Source of the DNA: Mesorhabditis belari
Lineage: Eukaryota; Nematoda; Chromadorea; Rhabditida; Rhabditidae
DNA length: 64,000 nt
Assembly: GCA_958450365.1 (NCBI GenBank)
Contig: CAUEEP010000727.1
Span: 434,001-498,000, forward strand
Direction of reading: 5' to 3'
In this document: positions 33,301-45,300 of the stretch, piece after piece
Position numbering within the stretch: the first letter of the stretch is position 1
How the letters are laid out: every line of letters starts with the position of its first letter
Translations under genes and position numbers: made by a program
The notes under the pieces: generated by a model
The model's input: the letters and a program-made list of their open reading frames with translations, nothing else
The model's database searches: none
What the model was told of the DNA's origin: nothing

Positions 33301-36300
33301 TTGGTTAGGAAGAAGATGGCTGGACAAGGAAGAGGATGGTTGGAGAAGGAAGATGATTGGTTAGGAAGAGGATGATTGGGGAAGGATGGTTGATTCAATG
33401 ATCCCTAAGATCTTAACAGTAACGTTAAGCCAGATCAAGAAATCAACAATTCCCAGTCAACGTGGCTGTCAGTAGTCCCGTTGAGTCATACAGCGCAAAA
33501 TAGCTGCCACCCCTCCCAGCCCCCTCTTTCTTCTCACCAATGAAGAAATGGCCATGGGAAGGAGGGAAAATTAGAAAAAGATGGATTCCATCACATTTCT
33601 TTCCCCAATAGAATGAGGTGCCAATTTCTTTTCCCGTTTTCCAATCCACCCAATTCTATAATTTCTTCTCTATGCATGGAATAAATGAGAAAATTTTTGG
33701 GTTTTTGGAATAAGATAGATTATTTATAGTTGGTGAATGATGAAAGAATATAAAAAAAAAAACTAAGAGCTTAAAGAGTTTCCCATTCAAAATTAGCTTT
33801 AAACAAGATCAGGGAAAGGTTTGAAGCGAATTTCTTGATTTCTTGATTTCATAGTTTCTATAAACTGGAAACAAGCATGGCTCTGAATTCGTGGACTTAA
33901 TTTTGATCTCATCCAATTCGGAGTTTGATTTCAGATCATGATCGAGTAAAGCGGAGAAAATCTAAGGGGAAAATTACGATAGATTTTCGAATTTTTAAGA
34001 AGTAAGAAAGATTACGGTAGTTTAGAAAGCACTCCTTTAGAAAGCACTCCTTTAGAAGCCACTCCTTTAGAAAGCACTGCTAGCTTTTTAATTCCAAAAA
34101 CTTTACCCAACAAAACATGACACTATCAAAATCAAAATCTTTCCCAAAAAAGTAAAGAGATGATGGTTGGGGTTAAAGTTTGTGGAAGCCCATGGGATCT
34201 CATTTTATGAGAAAAATGGAGAAGAAATGACAATGGGATTTTCAGGAAAAAAAAAAGAGAAAAAGAATGAGATGGAATGGGACACAAAAAATGGACAGAT
34301 GGAGGGTGAAGAGTGAGAGGGGAATGTGATGAGATGACAGCAACAAGACAACAAAGTATTTCATGGGCAAATGGAAAGTTAACGGAGGAAAGAAGAAAAG
34401 GCCAATGACTTAGCAATAAAATGATTGTTGGGGTTGATGGGATGTGTTTAAAATTGATTCGGTCTAGCATTGATCGATTGAAAGCACAAAGTACAATTCA
34501 CCTATTATCTTATCTTTCAGGGGTTATCTTTCATTACATCGTTTTGGTTGTTTTCGATTGGACGACTGATCGAGATCTTCTACCCGAGAAAGCCGTGCCA
34601 AAGGTTCATTTTAAAGAGAATCGAGTCGACTGAGGAGGCCTTTTTTTCAATTAGACTTATAAAAGAGCGATTTCAATTTAAAGCATTAAACTCTCATCTC
34701 GAAATAAAAGGTTATTGGCATTTAATTGGCGAGCAGATGAGTGCATTTTATCTGTCGTTGATTGTGAGAGATTGTGAGAGATTAAAACTAAATCTAATAG
34801 AGTTAAAAAGATCTTTATAAAGTTTTTTAAAAGGTGAAGAAGCAATAAACTAAATCTCTCAATGAGAGGCTCAAATCTGAAAGAAGAAATGAAGGCTTAC
34901 TTGCGATCACTTGCTGTTGTTGTGATTGTTCAATTCCGATCGTTCTTCTCCTTTCTGCATCAGTCGAATTTGCATGAATGGTCTCTTCTTTAAATTCTCC
35001 ATTCATCCCAGCTGTCGACTCTCTTCTCGTCACATTTGTATCACTCGATGCACTGCCTGATTCCCGTCGTGGCTCGTTCAGCGTCGCATAACCGTCACTA
35101 AAAAGGAAAGTCATCTTTTTTTAAAGTTAAAGTTACTTTTACATTCTAATTTCAATTGGCATTTAGATTTTTCAAAACTTTTCCCCTACCCAACATGTCC
35201 CCATAGATATGCTCGAGTGAGAACACTTGTATCATAAAAGATCCAATCTGGTAACTTCATCCGACAAGCATCAGCTCTCAAATGATTAAAAAAAGTAAAT
35301 GACGTCAAATGTGGAATTGAATTCAAAAAAAAAAGATCAAAGGGGAAAAGTTGAAAAGATTTTGTGAAAGAGGGAAATGATTGGATGTTTGGTGATGATT
35401 GGAGGAAAGATTTGATGGGCAAACTGTTTGGAGGACTCGAAAAAAAGAGTTGTCAGTGCCGAGAGCCGTTTAGATGTTGATGGGGTGGAGAGGAAAGGGG
35501 GAAAGGGGGAAAGGGGGAAAGGGGGAAATGGGGGACACGCTCAAGTCCTCTCCATCAATAGACCACAATTTGAAGTAAACTAGGGGTGAGTTCAAAGATA
35601 AGTTGTTGGATAAGTAGTTGTTATAAATATAGCAACGAACAGGTATGGACATTCTTACAAATATCAACATTGAATAGATCTAATTTTCTACAATATTGAA
35701 GAAGTACTGAAACAACTACAATACGCTGCAGCTACTGGGACAACTAAAGTATTGATGAAGCTACCGGGAAAGCTACAGTAGACCGGGAGATCTACAGCAG
35801 ACCGGGAAAGCTACAGTAGACCGGGAGAGCCACAGTAGACGGGGAGATCGACAGTAGACCGGGAAAGCTATAGTAGACCGGGAAAGCTACAGTAGATCGG
35901 GAAAGCTACAGTAGGCCGGGAGAGCTACAGTAGACCGAGAAAGCTACAGTAGACTGGGAGAACTACAGTAGACTGGGAGAACTACAGTACGCTGTAAAGC
36001 TACAGTACGCTGTAAAACTACAGTACGCTACATCTACAGCTACTGGAAGAGTTACAGTACACCGGAAGAATGAATACCACAACAAATTCGATTAATTTAA
36101 GATATTCAGTCTTTTCGGCTGATTGCTGTTGATTCTGGTATACTGTAAGACAAAGGTTGGCTTTAGGTAAGGACAATTAAACTGGAGTGATTCGTACAAG
36201 TTCTTCAACACCTTCAAATCCTTAAACCCAAGAAATCTCAACCATTTGGCAACCAACGATTAGCAAAAAGTGAAAGAAAAAGTTGAAAGCTTTAAAAGTG

Positions 36301-39300
36301 TTCTCTTTGAAGAAAAAAAAATAGCCATCAAGTTGGTCAAGTCTTGAGATGAGAGGAAATGAAAGAAAAATCGGAAACGAAAGAGGGAAACGACTGTATT
36401 CAGAGCTGTCAACGTGTTAGTCTCTCTTCTTCTTTCCCCCCTTCCGTTCTAGAGAAGATCTGTTTGCATGGGAGTGTTTTTTCAATAAGAAAAATGGGTG
36501 GATTCTTTGAGTTCTTTGAGTTCTTTGAGCAATTCCTTCACCGCACTTTGATCATTTCTCTATCAAATATTAAGCTATGTTTGTTTAGATCTGAATCACC
36601 TCTCCGAGAAAGGCTACGAAATTTCTATTTAATTCTATCTAAAACTTCGATCTATATATCTGTTTTCAATTAAATTCAATTTCCAATAATAGCCTCGATA
36701 AAATGAATAACTCGAATCGATTCCCCGACCCCGAAAACCCCAGGGTACAAATTCTAAACATTAAATCACATTTGGCAATCCTTCCCAATACAAAACAAAT
36801 CTCTATGTAATGATAACAATGACTGACGAGATGTTCTTTGTGCGGCCGGGTAATCACCAGCCATCTGGCAAACAGTTCTGATAGATACCCGATAGATCTC
36901 GAACCGTCCAGATCCCCGAACCGTCCAGATCCCCGAACCGTCCAGATCCCCGAACCGTCCAGATCCCCGAACCGTCCAGATCCCCGAACCGTCCAGATCC
37001 CCGAACCGTCCAGATCCCCGAACCGTCCAGATCCCCGAACCGTCCAGATCCCCGAACCGTCCAGATCCCCGAACCGTCCAGATCCCCGAACCGTCCAGAT
37101 CCCCGAACCGTCCAGATCCCATTTCCAATCCTCACCTATCATTTCTGCTATCCACCGAGCGATTCGGATTCTCGAGTCGTAACGAAAGAATTCTTCCAAC
37201 AAAGCACATCCAGGCACGAAGCTAGAAATGAAAGAAATAAAAGAAAATCATAAACAAATCACCAAGTTTTCATTTGGGCTCTGGGTGAGTTTTGTGGAGA
37301 CAAAAATGGCGCCAACACTTTCAGCCACCTCTCGGCTTTCATTCTCGATTTGGGTTTCCTGGAAAAGTTCGAAATTCATTAAGAACCTATTTTTTTTTAT
37401 TTAAAATTGAAAAACAAGAAAATGAAACCACCAAATTTCTTGAACTCACCATTTCCCCGCTTTCCGTTTGCCCTTCATGAACGGCGATCAAGAGGATTGG
37501 TCTGAAGGATATTAAATAAAGATTTTAATTTTGATATATCTTCAATTTGATTTGATATATTTGAAGCACTTTATAGCAATAAGCAATAAGCAATAAACAA
37601 AATAGTTTTCATTTGAAAAAACCTTATTTGTTGTGGTGTTTCGAGATCATTCAACAAGCGACACACCGCTGCTCGGGCACTCGCCCACGAGGATCGACGT
37701 CTAAGATTTATAGCAATAAAAAAAGCAATAAAAAAGCAATAAAAAAAGCAATAAAAAACCGTTTTCATTTCAAAAACCTTATTTGTCGTGGTGTATATTT
37801 CAATATCTTTATAGCAATAAATCAGCACAAGAAAATCGATAGATAATCTAGGCTTTTGAAGATTTCTCTCTAGTTTTACCTAGTTGAATAAACGAGTGCA
37901 TGACCATGAGTCGAGTAAGCGTGACGAGCAGCAATCCATGAATGAATCGATCCAACTCTGACATCGACACGAATCGAGCTCTCATCCAATTGCACTAATT
38001 GCGGAATGACACCGGCTAAATTGAATCATAATAAAAGCGTAAAGATTGAAAATTTTTCGCCACCTCTTAGTGGATTCGGATGCGGCAAAACGGTGACTAG
38101 CGGCGGTGAATGAAAGTTTGAGAGAAGTGGCTCCAAAGAGAAATCCCCACACGGCGCTGACAATCTCACTCGAATGTCGGCTCTTCCTCCTTCTAATGAC
38201 AGTGCACAAGATGTCTCGAGTACTCGAACCAATTGACGACGACTGAAATTCTCATGTTCTGTCTTTTTTGAGAAGCCTAAGCCTAAGCCTGAGCCTAAGC
38301 CTAAGCCTGAGCCTAAGCCTAAGCCTGAGCCTAAGCCTGAGCCTTCAGCCTAAGCCTTCAGCCTAAGCCTTCAGCCTAAGCCTAAGGCCGAACAGTTTTT
38401 ATTTTACCCAAAAATCGCAGAATCAATTGCCCTTCCATTCTCGCTATCCATTGCATCAACTCCAGCAAAAATCGTGCCCATCAACTCAGCCATATTCCCT
38501 CCCTAAGCAATTTTGAAGATCATTTTTAGCTATTCAATTGAACTGTAATAAGTCATCAGTTGTATTTAATGAATCTACAGTAACCGACTACAGTAATCCT
38601 TTTAAATTATCTCATTTACTTGTTGATGTAATCGCCAGCAAATCGCTTCCATCACTCGGATCGGCTACAGCGACGAGAATCGGTGGAAAGTGCTCGTTTG
38701 AAGAGATCGACTCACTCGGTGTTGAGCCATCTAAAGTCATCAATTGTCAAATTCTATTTAATCGCTTTTCTACAGTAAGCCTAAATATTTAAGACTCACC
38801 TAACAAGTAAACAGTGACCGCGAAATCTTGTGGTGTGTCATCAGTGCCTGAAAAGCAGTGAATCCGCGCGAGACCGCACGATGATTGAAAGGGTTCTCCG
38901 TGAAGAAAACACTGTAAAAAAAATTATATAATGTTTAAATTCTATTCAATATCAAAATCTTTAGTTAATCATTTCATATCCGAACTAAACGAACCGCTAA
39001 ATCAGTGATGAACTGGGCGACATGCTGGGGTTTCCCGTGAACGTTTAGGCTCACAATTGGCAAAGAATTCGGTTCAAACCTAAACAGAGAACTCTTTGAT
39101 TTACTTAAAAAAAAGATATTACTATTTGAACTTTAAAATTTCTTCAACATTTTTCGGTTTGCCTTCTTTAAAATAAGACTTCTTTGCCTTTCAGAAGACT
39201 AAGCAATTCATAAATTTTTCACTTTCTAGATCCTACAAAAGTTAGAATGTTAGAATTTTTTCAGTCAACTGGGCCACTTCTTTTCGCTTCAACAGTTCTT

Positions 39301-42300
39301 CTTTTGTTTATGCTTATATTCGAGCTCATTCAAAATCAACTCTTATAGAGTAAAATAGAAAAGTTCCCAAACTCCGAGACTCGTAACGGAATTTGGAAGT
39401 TCAACTTTGACTCAAATTTTCTCGATGTTCTTATACATGAGTATACAAAACAAATTCTACTTTTCTATAACCAAATTTGATGAGGATCATTTTAAAACTA
39501 GCCCCAAATCGACCTGATTACTGAGAGTCGAGTTATAGAGTAAAATAGAAAAGTTCCCAAAGTCCGAGACTCGTAAGACTAGGATTGTTTTTGTCAAACC
39601 AACCCAAGAAACGAGGACAATAATCCATCAAATGGGGCCATCTCGAGACATCTCGATCTACCGACACAAAGTGATGGTTGAGAGTGAGCTGAATTGTTTA
39701 AAGGATTAAAGATTATTGTCGCTTAAATCCCTAATCATTTACTCTTTTTTAAATATAGACTTTAAAAAGAAAGTTATGACTAAATTAAACAGATTTTTTC
39801 AAAGATATTTCTAAATTATTAAGGCTTTATTAAGGCTTTACTTTTTAGGCTTTTTAGGCTTTAGGCTTTTTATTCTTTATTTCTTTTTATTAAGTGACGC
39901 ACTGACCGATGAACGAGCAAAAGGTTGAGATCATTCCATCGCGGAGCTCCCACAAACGAGAAAGTTGACGATATCTGAAAGAATGATAGATAAAATAAAT
40001 ATTCTAGATAAAGCTTTTGATAAGATAGATAAATATCTAAATAAATAAATAAATAAATATCTAAATAAATAAATATAAATTACCTAGTATCATCTTGTAG
40101 CACAGTTCGCACTAAGGCCAGCTCGTTCTCTGTCGGTAGATAACTGAGCCCACGGGGTTGACGATCGAAACGGCTACGACGGACCAACTAAAAAAATTTT
40201 GTATGTGAAATTTGAGAATCGATAATCGATAATTGATTTATTCTAATTTTATCCTTTATTTATTCATCACTATTTTTATAAACAAACCTCTGCAAAAAGC
40301 TCGATATTCTCTAGAAGACACTCGGTGAACTCGACCTCAGCTCTTTTAATCAAATCACCCTAGAAATTTGTTTTTGATTTGCTTTTTTCTTTTTTATTCA
40401 ATAGAATTTTATATAATGTTACTTGATATCGATTGTAGACAAGCTCGGCATGAGCTGGAGCCAGCGCCTCATAAGATGAGGCTCCCTGGAGGAAAAGAGA
40501 GACCTCGGCAAGCGATCTACCCGCACAAATCTGGAAAGAATCAATAAAAAGATAAATGGGATAATAGCTTTAAAGTGAAAGGCATTGAGTCAAGCTGGCC
40601 TTTTGACTCGAGACCAAATCCATCTTCGGCTATGGGGAACTCGAATTGATTTTAGTTTTTGCAGAACGTTTTGCAAACGCGAGATATCTAAATTATTTCT
40701 AAATGAAGCCGGCACATGCTGCCTCGATAACTGCTTCAATGGTCTAGTGGATAGTCTACTAGACTACCAAACCTATGACATTCTTTGGCCTCAAGTTCGA
40801 GTCCCACTCTCGCTTCGAGATCCCCATGACCGACTCCATAAGATGGATTTGATCTCGAGTCAAAACGCCAGCTTGACTCGGTGTCTTTCTATAGATAAAA
40901 ATGCATAGATACTTGTGAATTGCTGGCCAGTAATGCTTCGAAATCCTCCTCTAGTCGCTCACGGCGTTGCTCTTGCTCGACGTGTTGCTAGAATCGAAAT
41001 TTTCACCAAATTTTTTGGATTCTTTGATCAAGATAAGGTTTTAGTGGAAGTAGATAGTTCAAAAATTCTTTCCAAACCTGAAATTCTTCATAAGTTGCCC
41101 TCGCTTCAGCTCTGAGAAGAATCTCAGCGGGTATTCTATTATCCCCTCTCATCGAGCCCACTGTCCCATATCCGCTCTCGATCGGACTCGAAATCGGCTC
41201 AAGCTGTTTGCCTAGATTTGAATCATTCACAAAAATCACTTGACTCTTTGCTGCAAGCTTTGCTTTAACAAGGCTTTAACAAAGCTTTAACAAGGCTTTA
41301 ACAAGACTTTAACAAAGCTTTAACAAAGCTTTAACAAGGCATTAACAAGGCTTTAACAAGGCTTTAACAAGGCTTTAACAAGTCTTTTATAAGGCTTTAG
41401 CAAGGCTTTAACAAAGCTTTAACAAGGCTTTAACAAGGCTTTAACAAGTACTAACTTAGTGCTCCAAGCGGTTGGAAGAATTCATCGAATAGCGGATGTT
41501 GATGGATTCTTTCATTTGCTTCACTCCACGTTAACGACATCAACTCTAGAATGTTTTTATGGAAACCTTTTTTAGCTTTTTAAGCCATTCCCTACCTTTT
41601 CTTGATAAAAGATTGCCGAAAACACGTGGAAGTTGTGGGAACAAGGCACGGAGGCTAAAGTTCAGCCATTTTCACATATCTTCTTTTAAACTTCTAGATT
41701 CTAGAGCAAAAGCTATATCGTTAGAGCTATATCGTTATCGATATCGATATTTTCTTTATATCTTCTTAATCTTATTTATATTTTCTTATCCATAGCTTCT
41801 CTCCATTTTTATCCATCTATCTCATTCTAGAGCTTCTTAACACGAACCGTGCTTTTGTCCAGTGCTCTCTCGCCTCTTCAACATGTCTCTCATACAATTT
41901 TCTGGCTGCCAACAATCCATAGATTCTAAGCGATCATTTCCATTTTATTTTTCAATTCCCACTCACTGTACAAATCGTTGATAGACGAGATTTCGATTGA
42001 TCGAGAATTCGGAGAGAAGACGATCGAATGATGGCCGTCTTGATGGCCATTCCTCCACAGGGACACAACCTTTCAAAATCGAGATGTACGACTCTCTAAA
42101 AAATTACTGGAATTATTCAAAATTTTTGTATTTTATTTTAAAATATTTCCTAAAGTATTATGTGAAAAACTTTTAAGCCAAATATTCAAAGCCAACTATT
42201 CAAAGCCAACTATTCAAAGCCAACTATTCAAATCTATTCAAATCTTTCGAGTTATGCAGAGAATTTTGATCACAGCTTTGAAGCCTCTTGCCCTAGGTGT

Positions 42301-45300
42301 TTTTCAGAAAGCGCACCTTGTTTTGGAATATCTTCAAGGTATACTGCACTTCTAATGTACAATAGGAAACTGATGAAATCATGGAATCTGTTAAATCATC
42401 TAACTATCAGTTCTGTTGAATCACTAGTTAAATTTTTCAAATCTTGATTTTGGTGCTAAAGCCGTTCTTGGTTCACTAATCTAGTCCTAGTTAACGGAAA
42501 ATTTCCCAACTTTTATACTTGATCAAACCAATTCCCGTCATTATCCCGTCATTTTCTCAATATTATTCAATTTGTCCCCCCAAATAGATGACACGTATCA
42601 GCCGTTCATTAGGCAAAAAGATTCCTCGAAGGCTCTCACGCGAGAGAATTGCCCTTTTTGGGGTCTTTCTCTTTCTTTTCTCTTTCTTTTCTCTTTCTTC
42701 TCTCTTTCGTTTCTCTTTCTTCTCTCTTTCTTTTCTCTTTTCAAATCCCTCTCCCATCTCATCACTTGAATGCGCTAAACATATGCTAATTTTGTCCTCC
42801 ATTTTCTCTTTCTCTTCTATTGCTGCCTAATTGAAACATGGATGGGAGAACTTTTTATGGGTGCTGTAGAGCTACTTAGCTGTAGAGCTAGAGGCTTAGG
42901 CTATGGGTGTTGTAGAGCTAGAGCTACTTATGGGTGCTGTAGAGCTACCTATAGTTTTTCCCATCTAATTTATAAACGAAATTTTCCCTCACCTAGCTTC
43001 TAGCGCTTGCAAATTGACAGCACGGAACGCGTCGGCGAAAAGTTGAATCTGGAATTGAAAAGAGCTTTGATTTTAAAATTAATTTGAGGCTTCTAGTTGA
43101 AATAATTCGAATTAGCTTCAAAAAAAATGTGTACTTTCAATCGATGCTTCCATTTGAGAACCAATTGCGCGACACTCAGGAAAACCTCGTCCACATTCAC
43201 ACGTTTCAGCGCCGATGTCTCAATCTGAAGACGAATTTAGGAAATACATTTATTTACACGAATATTGTGGTACAAAAAAATACACAAGCATAACCTCTAA
43301 GTCCTGGGGAAAAAAGATATCTATAGGAAAAAGAGTTAACAATCTCTTGATTGAGCTCAATCTTGATTGAACAATCTAGAGATTGAGCTCTAGCTCTCTA
43401 GAGATTGAGCTCTAGCTCTCTAGAGATTGAGCTCTAGCTCTCTAGAGATTGAGCTCTAGCTCTCTAGAGATTGAGCTCTCTTGACCTTCTGACTGAGAGA
43501 AATGGCTTTTAGCCAGTCGGCCATGGTGGCTAATTGGCTCGACATGAAAGAAGAACTTAAATTTGACCAAAACAAATAAACTTACAATTGGGAAATGATG
43601 AGATCGAAGGTGTGTAGAGTGGAGTGTTTCTTGGAGAAGAGATCGTCCCTCATCGCTTGACGAGTCGAATTTCGAGGCGGCGATCACGATTGGGCGTTTC
43701 GTTTTAACAACATGCGAGAGGATTTCTGCAAAACGGATTCTGATTTCATCTAGATTTTTTTTGGCTAGTATGGATTTTAATTTCATTTTTTCAACTATCA
43801 TATTGTGGGTATCGTAATATTGGGTTGGTGAATTGAGAACTGCCGCCGATTGTCATATGTGATAGAAAACAGCCATTTTTTGGCTCTGCCGCCCTTTACT
43901 AAAATAGCTGTAAAAACTTTTAGAAAAATGATATCTCAAAACGGTTTTTACCAATCGATCCGTCTTGAATTCAGCTTTAGGATGAGCTATAAAATGTCAA
44001 AATTGGACAAATTTAAGGTACTCTCCCAAAAAATCGGAAAGGACTTTTCCACCAACCCAATAATTTCAGCTATCATATTGTGGCTATCGTAATATTGGGT
44101 TGGTGAATTGAGAACTGCGGGATATTGTCATATGTGACAGTTTGAGCACTTTCTTCAAAAGAAACCCATTTTGGTGTCAGCTATCATATTGTGGCTATCG
44201 TAATAAATATGAAATTTGATTAGTTGATCAAAAAAATTCACACAGAAACCCAGGAAATTCAAAGAAATTCAAAGAAATTCAATGAAATTCAAAGAAATTC
44301 AATGAAATTCAAAGAAATTCAATGAAATTCAAAGAAATTCAATGAAATTCAAAGGGTTTTCATCACTGTTTTCTTGAGAAGATTCGCTTCAAATCGAAAC
44401 TACAAGAAGTAAACTGAGCTTGAGTCATATTTTGTGGTTTATTTTTCGGCTACAATAATTTAGAATAATGAGTTTGAGGGCCGGAAAACAGTTCTTCTCA
44501 ATCAAAACCAATTATGCGCTTTAATAGGATATTATAGTATCGTTTTTCTTTTGAAAACTCACGTTGTGCAGCATGAATATGCTTTCCAAGATCTCTTCCC
44601 GAAACTGAAGAAACGTCAAACACAAAAACGAAGCCATCGACTGAAGTTTTCCCATCGGGGAGAATCCGTTGCGGGAATTCAGCTTCTTGCCCAAATTGTT
44701 CCTGAAAAGCATAATTCATTGAATATTTGACATCTTTTCAATATCGTTAAGCTTTTTAGAATATACCGTATTCTCTTTAATAGTAGTGCACACTGAGCGT
44801 TGTCTAAATTGCTCGAAATCTCGAGAACCGCTTATCAGAACCTATCGATGTGAGGTCGGAAAATGTAGCTGACGTCGCTGACGTAGCTGACTTAGCTGAC
44901 ATAGCTGACATCACTGACGTAGCTGAGGTAGCCGATGTAGCTGACGTAGCTGACGAAATGTAGCTGACGATGAGATCTTGTGGGGGATTTGAGTGTTGAG
45001 CTTCTGCGAAAGCTTGGAAACGGTAAAATAGTCACCAACTCGGCTCTACTATTAGTGAGAATACGGTAACTATCATTTAAAGCATTTGTGAGCCTTCAAA
45101 AACTGATTTTGTTATCTAAGAGTTGATCAAATCCAATTGAAAATTCGTTTGGAGCTACGAATCAAGAAATACAATAGTTGAATAGCCTATTCAATCAATT
45201 TTCTTATATGCAAATCTTCAAACCTTTTGTATATACATCAATTTATCTCGGCTTTCCAATTTTAGAGCAACAACTCTTTTCGAGTAGGACTCTGGAGTAC

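Noticed and set aside
36666..37217. 183-codon minus-strand frame with [16 protein letters not shown] repeats
   Set aside because: Its start overlaps a real p190 exon, but a GTGAGG donor lies before the repeat; the rest is a 17-bp satellite read through in one frame.
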